Source: Desulfuromonadales bacterium (lineage in GTDB: Bacteria > Desulfobacterota > Desulfuromonadia > Desulfuromonadales > BM103). Taken from it: DNA of 64,000 nt. The stretch spans positions 310,001 through 374,000 of the forward strand of contig JACZKE010000052.1 in the NCBI GenBank assembly GCA_014860225.1, in the 5' to 3' direction. The notes beneath the pieces are model-generated. The model ran no database searches, had not been told where the DNA came from, and saw nothing but the letters and a program-made list of their open reading frames with translations. Below, piece after piece: positions 26,393 to 35,280 of this stretch (the stretch's first letter is position 1; the number at the start of each line of letters is the position of its first letter). A program made the position numbers and the translations under genes.

Positions 26393-26785
26393 ATGAACAG
26401 AAAAATGGTGATAACTCTTGCCATGACCCATGCGCTCTTGCTGCCTGCCGTTTTCACATTCTCGGCTGACCAGGCATCCAACCAGGATCGACTTCAGACA
26501 CAAGAGCAGGAGCAGGTTTACGGCAGTCAGTTGATGACCCGGCAGGAGCGTGATGAGTATCGCGCCCGGATGCGCGCCGCACGGAGTGTTGAAGAGCAGG
26601 AACAAATTCGCAACGAACATCACGAACGGATGAAAGAGAGAGCGAAAGCTCAGAATATGACTTTGCCGGACACGCCTCCACAAGGAGGAGGTGGCATGAT
26701 GATGCCCGGCGGCAAAGGCATGGGTCCTGGTGGAGGAGGCAGTGGCGGCGCGTCGATGGGCCCAGGGCAAGGTGGTAACCGCTGA
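26393..26785 (+). CDS. Small periplasmic protein with Gly/Met-rich tail
   Basis: ATG 26393 behind AAAGGAG, with a signal peptide (MNRKMVITLAMTHALLLPAVFTFSA), gives 130 aa. A charged helical block (YGSQLMTRQERDEYRARMRA, then EQEQIRNEHHERMKERA) is followed by LPDTPP and a tail rich in Gly, Met and Pro. I recall similar short periplasmic proteins in many proteobacteria, of unknown function; the His/Met content would allow metal binding. The promoter region includes the MITE, so its expression may have been altered by the insertion. Confidence 0.65.
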   Translation: MNRKMVITLAMTHALLLPAVFTFSADQASNQDRLQTQEQEQVYGSQLMTRQERDEYRARMRAARSVEEQEQIRNEHHERMKERAKAQNMTLPDTPPQGGGGMMMPGGKGMGPGGGGSGGASMGPGQGGNR

Positions 26786-27189
26786 GACAGAACGCCATTA
26801 TTTGCGAAGATTGTTTAAATGTTTCATGCAATCGAATCACCGAAATGTTAAGTTTGGTCCCAGTGAGGTGCATTGTCTGGGGCCCTTTCACACAATCTCT
26901 GCTGAGCTTTCTGCCAATTAGCAACGAATTAATTCAGCTCTCGTTGTTTAGCTTTCTCTTGCTCTTCCCGGCGTTGACGGGCGTATTCGTTCTGACGATC
27001 TATTCGTAACCGCTCCCTATTGGCCATTTCTTCTACCTTCTTTTTTAAACAGTGGGGTGGGGTGCGAAAGAAGACAGCCGGCAGGGAGTTGCAGAGGCGA
27101 ACGTGGGAGCAAATGCCGCGGCAATATCGGCAAGCCGATCAGGTTGCTCTGCTTTGAGAAGAGACTTGAGGTTGGCTGATGGAAATGAA
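26786..27189. other. Intergenic region upstream of the RAYT gene
   Basis: About 400 bp. On the minus strand 26936-27034 encodes a possible 32-residue charged peptide (MANRERLRIDRQNEYARQRR...) with a weak ribosome site; it looks like a fragment and I do not call it. No other structure recognised. Confidence 0.3.
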
Positions 27190-27816
27190 ATGAACAGATA
27201 CAATCCCGACATTCATCACCGTCGGTCCATTCGGCTGAAGAATTACGATTATTCTCGGGAGGGCGCATATTTCCTGACGTTGTGCACCTTTGACCGTGGT
27301 TGTCACTTTGAACGGTTCGCTCAGCTGCGGCAAATTGTCGAGACACAATGGCATAGCCTGCCGGAGCGGTTTCCGGGAGTGGTCCTGAACGAATTCGTGA
27401 TCATGCCCAACCATTTCCACGGGATAATTGTTCTTTGTAGGGATAACCCTTGCGGGTATCCTGAATCAGGGTCTGGTTCTGCCCACCTGCAATCCGGGTC
27501 TCTGCAAAACCCGACACCGGCAGAGACTGGGCACCCGCAAGGGGCGCCCCTACGCGGACCAACCGTTGGCGATGTCGTCGGTGCGTTCAAGTCGTTGTGC
27601 GTCAACGCGTGGCTGAAAGTCATCAGGTCCGAGGGCACCAATGCCACCGGAAAATTCTGGCAGAACAACTATTACGAGCACGTCATTCGCGACCAGGGGG
27701 AAATGGACCGTATCCGTCGATACATTGCCGAGAATCCCCTGCGGTGGGAATTCGATCGGGAAAATCCGGGTTTCAGCAAGAAACAAGGGCAGCAAGACGA
27801 GAGATGGATGGTGTAA
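27190..27816 (+). CDS. REP-associated tyrosine transposase (RAYT, Y1_Tnp family)
   Basis: ATG 27190 gives 208 aa; the ORF-track start is 46 codons too early. It has the single-strand transposase features: RSIRLKNYDYSREGAYFLTL, the metal-binding HUH-type motif VIMPNHFHGIIV, and late GKFWQNNYYEHVIRDQGEMD with the likely catalytic Tyr, then RIRRYIAENPLRW. An in-frame stretch of about 40 residues after GIIVL is encoded by an inverted pair of the same REP sequence found downstream. The protein may move or maintain those REPs. Confidence 0.88.
   Translation: MNRYNPDIHHRRSIRLKNYDYSREGAYFLTLCTFDRGCHFERFAQLRQIVETQWHSLPERFPGVVLNEFVIMPNHFHGIIVLCRDNPCGYPESGSGSAHLQSGSLQNPTPAETGHPQGAPLRGPTVGDVVGAFKSLCVNAWLKVIRSEGTNATGKFWQNNYYEHVIRDQGEMDRIRRYIAENPLRWEFDRENPGFSKKQGQQDERWMV
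27436..27553. repeat. Inverted pair of REP elements inside the RAYT coding sequence
   Basis: TGTAGGGATAACCCTTGCGG (27436 onward, ending GTATCCTG) and, in inverse orientation, GGCACCCGCAAGGGGCGCCC...TAC (27529-27553). They read through in frame as CRDNPCGYPES and GHPQGAPLRG, forming an insertion between conserved RAYT blocks. Confidence 0.7.
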
Positions 27817-27827
27817 GGAATCGAATT

Positions 27828-27980
27828 TGTAGGGATACCCCTCGCGGGTATCCTGGGTTTTGGCCGGTGAAAACCGTAGACCCGTAAAACAGGGCACCCG
27901 CAAGGGGCGCCCCTACAATGAACCACCAAACGGCAGCGGATTGAATTGTAGGGATACCCCTTGCGGGTATTCTGGGTTCG
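27828..27980. repeat. REP/BIME cluster downstream of RAYT gene
   Basis: Three copies in alternating orientation: TGTAGGGATACCCCTCGCGG (27828), GGCACCCGCAAGGGGCGCCC (27893, inverse) and TTGTAGGGATACCCCTTGCG (27946). Each has a GC-rich imperfect palindrome and the same TGTAGGG or CCCTACA edge. This is the cluster expected around a RAYT gene. Confidence 0.8.
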
Positions 27981-28130
27981 GTGTGCGTGACAATAATAGA
28001 ATCTGGGGACATAATACCCATTTTAATAATTTGATAGCCAGCACATCTGCAGGGTTGTATATAAAGTTGCAGTAGCCAAGAACCCATAAAAATTGTAGTT
28101 GTGTGGCCTGTTTTAAAAAGGAAAGCATCA

Positions 28131-28484
28131 ATGCCTGAAATTGACGATTTAAAACAGAAAATCCGCGAGTTTGCAGATGATCGAAACTGGGATCAATATC
28201 ATTCTCCCAAAAATCTTTCCATGGCACTGATCGCCGAATGTGCAGAGGTTGTAGAGCACTTTCAATGGATGACTGAGGAGCAGAGCACAAATGTACCAGC
28301 TGAAACTCTCGAAGAGATAAGTCTCGAACTAGCAGATGTCTTTGTCTATCTTTTACGCCTGTCTGATAAACTTGGAATCGATTTGGTAGAAGCAGCAAAC
28401 CGTAAAATGGCTTTGAATGAAAAGAAATATCCTGTCGATAAAGTTCGCGGTTCCTCGAAAAAATACACCGAATATATAGATTGA
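28131..28484 (+). CDS. MazG-like nucleotide pyrophosphohydrolase (dCTPase/RS21-C6 type)
   Basis: ATG 28131, after AAAGGAAAG, gives 117 aa. The all-alpha NTP pyrophosphatase motif is intact: NLSMALIAECAEVVEHFQWM (ExxE) and EEISLELADVFVYLLRLSDK (ExxD). It would hydrolyse a (deoxy)nucleotide triphosphate to monophosphate. It ends 30 nt before the nuclease-helicase gene, same strand, and the two probably form an operon. A nucleotide-pool enzyme next to a nuclease-helicase suggests a defence role rather than housekeeping. Confidence 0.85.
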   Translation: MPEIDDLKQKIREFADDRNWDQYHSPKNLSMALIAECAEVVEHFQWMTEEQSTNVPAETLEEISLELADVFVYLLRLSDKLGIDLVEAANRKMALNEKKYPVDKVRGSSKKYTEYID

Positions 28485-28514
28485 CCCAGCGCACGTAATT
28501 CTGGAGGCCGCAGC

Positions 28515-30911
28515 TTGATTGTTTACTCTGCCACGAAATCAAAATTTCAAGCTGATGTCATGACAAATGATATTGGCAATATCATTTTGAGCGCATTCAA
28601 AGGTGCAACTGGACACAGCACGAGTGAATCGGAAATAGGCTCCTGGATAAACTCTTTGCAGTACATGGAGCGCGTCCTCGCCGATGGCGATATCCCCTCC
28701 GACGCTGGCGTCGCAATTGAATACCACCTGCCACAGACATCAAAACGCATCGACTTCATCTTAACCGGCAAGAATGCACAGAGACAGGACTCGGCCATCC
28801 TTGTCGAACTGAAACAGTGGCAGCAGGCAAAATTAACCTCTGAGGATGCGATTGTAACAACGCGCTTCAAGCACGGTGAACGGCAAACGCCGCATCCCTC
28901 TTATCAAGCCTGGTCATACAAACGCCTCCTGGAAGATTTCAACCAAACGGTTCAAGAAGAAAACATTCAGCTATACCCCTGTGCCTACCTCCATAATTAT
29001 GAACAAGATGACGTCATCACCAACGATTTTTACAGTGAGTACACTCAAAAAGCACCTGTCTTCCTTAAGAGCGACGCACTAAAGCTAAGGGATTTTATCA
29101 AGACTTTCGTCAAGTACGGTGACGAGAACCAGCTGATGTACCGTATCGATCATGGCAAGATAAAGCCTTCAAAGAACCTTGCGGATCAACTTGTTTCAAT
29201 GCTCAAGGGTAACGAAGAGTTTGTCATGATTGACGACCAGAAGGTCGTCTTCGAAACGGCAACCAAGCTTGCTAAGAACTCTCATGTAAAAAGTAAAAAT
29301 GTTTTGATTGTGGAAGGTGGCCCAGGGACTGGCAAGTCTGTTATCGCTATCAACCTGCTCGTGGAATTAACTAAGCGTGAACTTGTTGTGCAGTATGTAA
29401 CCCGCAACTCTGCTCCGCGTCAGGTGTACGAGGCTATACTGACCAACTCTTTCAGAAAATCACACATTTCAAATATGTTCAGTGGTTCTGGGTCATTTTA
29501 TTCCCTTGATTCAGCCGTTTTCGATTGTTTGATTGTCGATGAAGCACACAGGCTTAATGCTAAGTCGGGGATGTTCAGTAAAGGAGAGAATCAGGTAAAG
29601 GAGATCATCAAGGCGAGTAAGTGCAGCATCTTCTTTGTCGATGAAGATCAAAAGGTGACTCTAAAAGATATTGGCGACAAGGAAGAAATCAGAAGGATGG
29701 CAGCTGAGCAAGGTGCAGCGGTTACCGAACTCAACCTTGAATCGCAATTCCGGTGCAACGGATCGAACGGTTACCTTGCCTGGCTCGACAATACACTTCA
29801 GATTCGAGCAACGGCAAATGATCGACTAGATACCAGTGATTACGATTTCCGTATTTTCGACAATCCTGCGGAATTGCACGAGCTGATTCGACTGAAAAAC
29901 AGGGCCAAGAATAAAGCCCGCATGGTCGCCGGTTATTGTTGGAAATGGATTAGCAAGAAACAGTCTGTTTTAAAAGATATCGTTATCGGTGATTACAAGG
30001 CGACATGGAATCTGAATGAAGACGGCCAGGCATGGATCATCAAGCCAGATTCGGTGAGCGAAGTCGGTTGCATACATACCTCTCAAGGGCTGGAGGTCGA
30101 TTATGTCGGCGTGATCGTTGGCCCTGACCTGGTTGTAAGAGATGGTCGCGTTGTTACCGATCCTAAAGAACGTGCAAGTGAAGACAAATCAATTCACGGT
30201 TGGAAAAAACTTTATCAAGAAGCCCCTGATAAGACAGAGGCCAGGCTTGATGCGATTATCAAGAACACGTACCGTACGCTTATGACTCGCGGTCAGAAAG
30301 GCTGCTATGTCTACTTCACCGATGTTGAAACCCGGCGCTTTTTTGAGAGTCGGATAGATGCCGCTGTAGTGACCGAAGAAATACCGACCGCTATTGATAA
30401 AGTGTGGGAAGAGGAACCAAGCTTGCCCTTCAGACGTTTGGCGCAAGAAGACGTCAGGCCCTATGAGAATTGTGTTCCTCTTTATGACCTGAAGATTGCT
30501 GCTGGTCAATTTAGCGATGAACAACAGACTTCAGAGATTGACTGGGTTGCGCTTCCAGACTTCATTCAGCCAAAGGCTGGTCTCTTCGTAGCGCAAGTCG
30601 TTGGCAAATCTATGAATCGACGTATTCCTGACGGTGCATGGTGTGTCTTTAACATGAACCCAGCAGGCTCACGACAGGGCAAAGTCGTCCTCGTTGAACA
30701 TCGTGACACAACAGATGTTGAGAATGGTGGCCATTACACTGTCAAGCTGTATGAGAGTAAGAAGAATGCATTACCTGATGGGACTTGGCGACATTCAGCG
30801 ATTGTTTTGCGACCAGACACATCGGAGCCTGGTTATGATGCTATCATCCTGTCTGGAGAAATGGCGGAGAGTTTAAGGGTTATTGCTGAGATGGTGGCGG
30901 TGTTGGGTTAG
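28515..30911 (+). CDS. Nuclease-helicase-S24 peptidase fusion (DUF2075 family), candidate defence effector
   Basis: The 798-aa protein (TTG start, GGAGG upstream; ATG 28560 is an alternative) has three parts. Residues about 60-160 look like a PD-(D/E)XK nuclease (KRIDFILTG...SAILVELKQW). About 250-640 is a DUF2075/Schlafen-like superfamily 1 helicase with Walker A GGPGTGKS near 270, DEAHRLN near 342, ESQFRCNGS, and late TSQGLEVDYVGV and YRTLMTRGQKG. About 655-798 resembles an S24/LexA-type domain (PLYDLKIAAGQFS; VGKSMNRRIPDGAWC with the Ser of the catalytic dyad). A LexA-like end on a nuclease-helicase suggests self-cleavage or damage sensing as the trigger. Predicted cytoplasmic. Confidence 0.8.
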   Translation: MIVYSATKSKFQADVMTNDIGNIILSAFKGATGHSTSESEIGSWINSLQYMERVLADGDIPSDAGVAIEYHLPQTSKRIDFILTGKNAQRQDSAILVELKQWQQAKLTSEDAIVTTRFKHGERQTPHPSYQAWSYKRLLEDFNQTVQEENIQLYPCAYLHNYEQDDVITNDFYSEYTQKAPVFLKSDALKLRDFIKTFVKYGDENQLMYRIDHGKIKPSKNLADQLVSMLKGNEEFVMIDDQKVVFETATKLAKNSHVKSKNVLIVEGGPGTGKSVIAINLLVELTKRELVVQYVTRNSAPRQVYEAILTNSFRKSHISNMFSGSGSFYSLDSAVFDCLIVDEAHRLNAKSGMFSKGENQVKEIIKASKCSIFFVDEDQKVTLKDIGDKEEIRRMAAEQGAAVTELNLESQFRCNGSNGYLAWLDNTLQIRATANDRLDTSDYDFRIFDNPAELHELIRLKNRAKNKARMVAGYCWKWISKKQSVLKDIVIGDYKATWNLNEDGQAWIIKPDSVSEVGCIHTSQGLEVDYVGVIVGPDLVVRDGRVVTDPKERASEDKSIHGWKKLYQEAPDKTEARLDAIIKNTYRTLMTRGQKGCYVYFTDVETRRFFESRIDAAVVTEEIPTAIDKVWEEEPSLPFRRLAQEDVRPYENCVPLYDLKIAAGQFSDEQQTSEIDWVALPDFIQPKAGLFVAQVVGKSMNRRIPDGAWCVFNMNPAGSRQGKVVLVEHRDTTDVENGGHYTVKLYESKKNALPDGTWRHSAIVLRPDTSEPGYDAIILSGEMAESLRVIAEMVAVLG

Positions 30912-30957
30912 TAGCCGAGGGTTATGCGTAAAGAAGCTAAGCTTGTTTTGACAAGAA

Positions 30958-31051
30958 AAGGGTCAGGCCTTGACATGAAAAGGGATCAGACCTTGACATT
31001 GGACAAAAGCAAAACAACAAATGTCCCAAGTCAAGTGCTGACCCCTTCCTA
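30958..31051. repeat. Cluster of short GGGTCAGRCCTTGACAT repeats
   Basis: GGGTCAGGCCTTGACAT (30960) and GGATCAGACCTTGACAT (30984) in direct orientation, with an inverse relative GTCAAGTGCTGACCCC near 31030. These look like ends of a decayed small transposable or REP-type element. They lie between the defence pair and the restriction remnant. Confidence 0.5.
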
Positions 31052-31222
31052 AGATATGGAAGCTACCGCGGTTCTGGCCAAGAAAGAGGCCGCAATCAAA
31101 TGGTGTGGTCTGGCTCGGACCATGCACAAGGCAATGGTGGCAAGCCGTGGCAGTACCTGATTATTCCGCATGATGTGGTCGCGGAGAATATGACGTTGGC
31201 TGGGTTGGCTGGGGCAAGATAA
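31052..31222 (+). pseudogene. C-terminal remnant of type III restriction/DEAD-helicase-like protein
   Basis: The first frame reads MEATAVLAKKEAAIKWCGLA; after one frameshift the next frame reads HAQGNGGKPWQYLIIPHDVV...TLAGLAGAR and stops at 31222. This combined string resembles the extreme C-terminus of type III restriction (Res-like) helicase-nucleases as I recall them. The rest of the gene is gone, so it is not functional. Confidence 0.5.
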
Positions 31223-31600
31223 GTCGGGAAATAAGTGCAATGTGAATTCAAATGATTTTTTTGCAGATATGGAGAATATGATTTGTTGTAACGTCTGGCT
31301 TCGCGTTTACGCTGCTCTTCCAGGTCGCATTCGACTTTGGCCAGACGTTTTGTGCCATTGTTTGTGTTAACCCTCCTTAGTGAATTGGTTTGCTATTCAG
31401 CCAAAATTAACAGGTCAAGCGAATCAAATTTGACTTTAAGTCATCTGCTCCAGCGTGTATGATGCGGAGTGTGATGAAAAAGCGCATTCCGGGTGAATGG
31501 GCACTGAGCTTCAGTGACGTCGAGGGGTGTGCTAACAATTAATCAAGTCAAAGTGTTGTTTGAGCTGAGGTTTCATATTGATGACAAGTTCTAATGGCAA
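31223..31600. other. Non-coding spacer before ssb
   Basis: About 380 bp, no ORF with recognisable features. CGTCTGGCTTCGCG (31296) and TTGGCCAGACG (31339) form a weak inverted pair. Nothing else recognised. Confidence 0.25.
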
Positions 31601-31629
31601 TTGACAAACTTATGTAGCTGGGTGATAAA
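31601..31629 (+). promoter_or_regulatory. Candidate sigma-70 promoter for ssb
   Basis: TTGACA at 31601, a 17-nt spacer, then GATAAA at 31624, 39 nt before the ssb start codon. Confidence 0.45.
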
Positions 31630-31667
31630 TTCAATAGTCATCAAGCAAATGCAATGGAGGAGTTTCT

Positions 31668-32114
31668 ATGTCAGTCAACAAGGCAATTCTGGTCGGCAAC
31701 CTGGGGAAAGATCCTGAACTGCGTTACACGCCTTCGGGCACGGCAGTCTGTACCTTCTCTCTGGCGACCACTGATCGTTTCAAGAATAAGCAGGGCGAGC
31801 AGCAGGACCGTACCGAATGGCACAATATCGTGGTCTGGGCCGGTCTTGCCGAGATTTGCGGTAAGTATCTGACCAAGGGCAAACAGGTGTATATTGAAGG
31901 CCGTATTCAGAACCGTTCCTACGACGATCGCGATGGCAACAAGCGCTACATCAGCGAGATTGTCGCCACCGAAATGCAGATGCTTGGTCGCGCAGGTGAG
32001 CAGGGTGGGGGTAGCGGTGGTGGTGGCGGTAATCGTCTGACGTCCCAGTTTAACGAGCCTTCCGGTGGTCCTGAAGAGCCGCCTTTTAATCCCGATGACG
32101 ATATACCGTTCTAG
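31668..32114 (+). CDS. ssb: Single-stranded DNA-binding protein
   Basis: Binds and protects single-stranded DNA. ATG 31668 follows GGAGG. The 148-aa protein has a canonical OB fold ([51 protein letters not shown]), a Gly-rich linker and the partner-binding acidic tail ending DDDIPF. It is monocistronic with its own promoter and terminator, directly before the recombinase module; it could be the chromosomal ssb or an element-borne copy, which cannot be told from this window alone. Confidence 0.95.
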   Translation: MSVNKAILVGNLGKDPELRYTPSGTAVCTFSLATTDRFKNKQGEQQDRTEWHNIVVWAGLAEICGKYLTKGKQVYIEGRIQNRSYDDRDGNKRYISEIVATEMQMLGRAGEQGGGSGGGGGNRLTSQFNEPSGGPEEPPFNPDDDIPF

Positions 32115-32187
32115 TCTGCTATCTAGTAGAAATGTACTCTATGGAGGTTTAGGGTAAACACCTAATTCTCGGTAGTAGAGTTTAAAG

Positions 32188-32230
32188 AAACCCCAGGTTC
32201 TGGTTTTACCAGTTCCTGGGGTTTTGTTTT
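32188..32230 (+). terminator. Rho-independent terminator of ssb
   Basis: AAACCCCAGG, a 15-18 nt middle, then CCTGGGGTTTTGTTTT: a GC-rich 10-bp stem followed by a T-rich run, 73 nt after the ssb stop. Confidence 0.8.
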
Positions 32231-32425
32231 GGGGTAAGCCTTGCGAAAAAAAATAATGCCAGAGGCTGAAACGTTAAAATTATATAATGTTGGGCAAGTT
32301 AAAGCTTAAAGTGTAAAAGTGTGTAAGTGTGTGGTATCAAAGGGAAAATACGTTTTTTCTTCTGGTGGTAACGTCGATTGTATGGTAGCTCTTTAAGAAA
32401 TGTCAGCGGAATTTCTGGGGGTTAG

Positions 32426-33676
32426 ATGCTCGATATTGTCTGGAAATATTATCAACGAAAACCCGACAGCAAGCGGAGAGAATTTAAGTTGGGGTTTAAA
32501 GTGAATCAAACCGAAATAGCGCCGGGTTTTAAGTGCTATAGCATACAGGACCGTTCAACTCATGAGCTTATGCTTCACGAAACAGCTTTTCTGACTCAGA
32601 AATCAGTGGGCGGTGCAAAGCCGAACTCGGTAAAGAATCTGGCTGAAGGGCTAAAATATTACTGTTCGTTTAGCAAGGTTTCTGGTGTGCAGATGAACGA
32701 AGCTCTTGTCGCAGGGAAAAGAATCCAAAAGAGCACGTTGGAAAGAATGCGTGATTTTATAAGGGCCAAGGCTCACCAAAACCTTCTGGTTCTCCCGAAC
32801 TCAAGTTTTGGAAACAGTCCTGCCGAAACGAATCGGCTCATGGGACAGATCAAAAGGTACGTGGTTTGGTGCGTTGAACGCTATCACGAAAACCCGGTTG
32901 AAGAAATAAAGGCAGTAAAAAAGTGGTTCCGAGATCTCAAGCTTGCCGACAGAAGAGATGGCTCATTTCGTGTGCTGAAGCAGTCGACGCTGGGTTGCCT
33001 GTGGAAAGCGTTTGATCTGGGTCATGGGTTTGGTCGCAGCAAACTGGATAGGCTGCGAAACCGGTGCATGTTTCAGGTGGGTTACGAATCAGGCGGGCGT
33101 ATCTCAGAACTTCTGCTGATACGTGTGGATGACATAGTTCTGGGGCCAAAACCATCTGTTTACCTCAAGATGCCAGGCTCGGAAGATATTGATGGTCGAA
33201 AAGATGTCCCAGGATTTAAAACGTTTGCCCGATGTCTGAATATCTCTCGGCAGTTGGCTGACTTACTGAAACAGTACCTTTCTCTGCGGCCGGGACGTCA
33301 CAACACAACCTGCGTTTTTGTGAGTCATTATGGAAAAACCAAAGGGAAGCCCCTGTCACTTCGTCAGGCACATAACCTGATGGCTCAAGCCTCGAGTTAC
33401 GTCCCAGGGTTGCTGAGGAATATCCGCTGGCATGATATTCGTCACACAGTCCTATACCGGATTTACAGGGCGTTGCCAAATGATGATAACCGTAAAGACA
33501 AGATAAAAGAGATTGCTGGTCATGTCAGTGATTCGGCGTTTTTCAGATACAACCGGTTGGCACTGTGGGAGGAAGCTAACGAGCAGCTCAGTGAAATCAA
33601 TGCCACATACGAGAAAAGCTTCATGGCGAAAGAGTTCCCTGAGCAAAAAGAGTTTTTTCTTGATGACCTTATCTGA
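32426..33676 (+). CDS. Tyrosine recombinase, first of three (TnpA/RitA position)
   Basis: The 416-aa product has a core-binding N-terminal half and a C-terminal catalytic domain. Visible catalytic residues: Arg in YESGGRISELLL (near 223), HDIRH near 336 (His-x-x-Arg box), GHVSDSAFFRY with His and the nucleophile Tyr near 373. It is the first gene of a tightly packed unit (8 nt to the next). Tandem recombinases of this kind are known from Tn554-type transposons, RIT elements and GMT-type islands. Its upstream 200 bp contains tandem GTGTAA/GTGTG-rich repeats that may be recombinase sites. Confidence 0.8.
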   Translation: MLDIVWKYYQRKPDSKRREFKLGFKVNQTEIAPGFKCYSIQDRSTHELMLHETAFLTQKSVGGAKPNSVKNLAEGLKYYCSFSKVSGVQMNEALVAGKRIQKSTLERMRDFIRAKAHQNLLVLPNSSFGNSPAETNRLMGQIKRYVVWCVERYHENPVEEIKAVKKWFRDLKLADRRDGSFRVLKQSTLGCLWKAFDLGHGFGRSKLDRLRNRCMFQVGYESGGRISELLLIRVDDIVLGPKPSVYLKMPGSEDIDGRKDVPGFKTFARCLNISRQLADLLKQYLSLRPGRHNTTCVFVSHYGKTKGKPLSLRQAHNLMAQASSYVPGLLRNIRWHDIRHTVLYRIYRALPNDDNRKDKIKEIAGHVSDSAFFRYNRLALWEEANEQLSEINATYEKSFMAKEFPEQKEFFLDDLI

Positions 33677-33684
33677 GGTTTGAC

Positions 33685-35280
33685 GTGGCCAAAAGAGATC
33701 CCAAAAATATAGTTCTCAGACAGCATACTCACGCGAGCGTCGTTTTAAGCTCTGAAGACGTGAACATTGATGTCAGTGGTGATATTTGGTTGATTGATAC
33801 CTCCGCTGCAACTTGGAAGTTTGACTTTAAGTGCCACCCGATACAATCAATGATTCCTGAGCTTCGCGATTATGGGTTTGAGCTGCTTACCCGTCTTCAG
33901 CATTCATCGGTTTGTTCAAGACTACATGTCAACCTCCAACATCTCCCCAAATATTTGAAAAAAAATGGGCGAGATAATCTTGATTGGGCCGATTTGACTG
34001 TTGGTCTTCTTGGTAGTTATCTCGATTTTCTGAGGTCAAAAGGAACTGGATATTATTTCTGGCATTTAAGAGATGCAATGAGATGGGTTTATGACAATCG
34101 ACCAGGGTTGATTCGGAAGGAAATTTTCAATGAAATTTGTGAATGGAAAATTGAAGGAAACGTCAAAGGAGAAGCTGTGCTCTTCGGCGATGTGGACGAA
34201 GGTGCCTTAACGATTGAGGAGGCGGCTGCAATTCGATTCCACGCTTTAAGTCCAGATAGTCCAGTAACCCTTCTAGAGAGAGCTTCGACGATTTTAGTCC
34301 TAGAGACGGGCAGAAGAAACGAGGCTATTTGTAAATTGAGCACGCATGATTTCAAATCCAATCAGTTTGTAACTTCTGGTGACCCGAGACGACATGAACC
34401 CGAGCAGGTGGTCGTATATCAAGTCTCTGTTCCAAGTAACAAAACTCTCTCCGGGAAAAAAGAAATATCAATTTCTAGAGAGTTGTTCGAACTTTGCCTG
34501 GCGTTAGCCAGGTCGAACCAAAACCACAGGAGTAAATTTGAGGATTCAGCGTTGCTGATAGTGGACCCAGAGATTGAAAACATCCAACCATTTGGGCTTG
34601 ATGCCGACAAACAAAGATGGAACAAGGTACGGCGGCCTAATAGTTACGATATCGATCAACTCGTTAAGAATTTTTGTCGGAAGTGCGGCATTAAAAACCG
34701 AAATGGGCAACCTATAAAAATATCCTTTAGGCGCTTCAGAAGAACCATCGCAACGCGAATGATTGAGCAAGGAGCTTCACCAGAGCAGGTGGCTGTGTTT
34801 CTAGACCATGCCGATACGCAACAGGTCATGGTCTATTTCGAATTTATGAAAAACAGAAGATTTGAGCGGTTGGAAAATGCTGGTGGCGACTTTTATCGAA
34901 CATTTGGCGACCATATTGCTGGTCGTCTTATCTCTGGGCCAATCGAGGCACGTAACCCGGAGTTGATCCTTCCGATATTCGATCCAGAAAAACAAGATTT
35001 GGTAGGTTGCGCCAATTGCGGCAGAGATTTGGATGAAAAGCCCTCATGCTACGAGTCGACTCCTTATGCTTGTTATGAGTGCCCATATTTAGAGCCTTGG
35101 GAGACAGGTGTCCATGAAATAGTGCTCAGAGTTTTGAAAAACAGAAGAGACACACTTGCGGCGGCTCAAGGTCGCATTAAGGGGAATTTGATTGATTCAC
35201 TCGATAGCCTGATTGCTCGAGTGTCTGCTGTGGTTGATGCTGTCGCCACCAGGGTAGCGGGAAAGGAGATCCATTCATGA
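33685..35280 (+). CDS. Tyrosine recombinase, second of three
   Basis: The 531-aa product has the recombinase fold with Arg in LETGRRNEAICKL near 208, a box 2 written SFRRFRRTIATRM near 348 (first His replaced by Arg, catalytic Arg kept), and LDHADTQQVMVYFEF with His and Tyr near 382. The C-terminus has a Cys cluster (VGCANCGRDL; CYESTPYACYECPY) likely binding zinc. The GAG stop of this gene overlaps the next start by 4 nt (ATGA). The missing box 2 His occurs in other active family members, so loss of activity should not be assumed. Confidence 0.78.
   Translation: MAKRDPKNIVLRQHTHASVVLSSEDVNIDVSGDIWLIDTSAATWKFDFKCHPIQSMIPELRDYGFELLTRLQHSSVCSRLHVNLQHLPKYLKKNGRDNLDWADLTVGLLGSYLDFLRSKGTGYYFWHLRDAMRWVYDNRPGLIRKEIFNEICEWKIEGNVKGEAVLFGDVDEGALTIEEAAAIRFHALSPDSPVTLLERASTILVLETGRRNEAICKLSTHDFKSNQFVTSGDPRRHEPEQVVVYQVSVPSNKTLSGKKEISISRELFELCLALARSNQNHRSKFEDSALLIVDPEIENIQPFGLDADKQRWNKVRRPNSYDIDQLVKNFCRKCGIKNRNGQPIKISFRRFRRTIATRMIEQGASPEQVAVFLDHADTQQVMVYFEFMKNRRFERLENAGGDFYRTFGDHIAGRLISGPIEARNPELILPIFDPEKQDLVGCANCGRDLDEKPSCYESTPYACYECPYLEPWETGVHEIVLRVLKNRRDTLAAAQGRIKGNLIDSLDSLIARVSAVVDAVATRVAGKEIHS

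Noticed and set aside
27436-27980. CRISPR array
   Set aside because: The repeats alternate in orientation, differ in spacing and are linked to a RAYT gene; they are REP/BIME elements, not CRISPR repeats. No other regularly spaced repeat was seen in the window.
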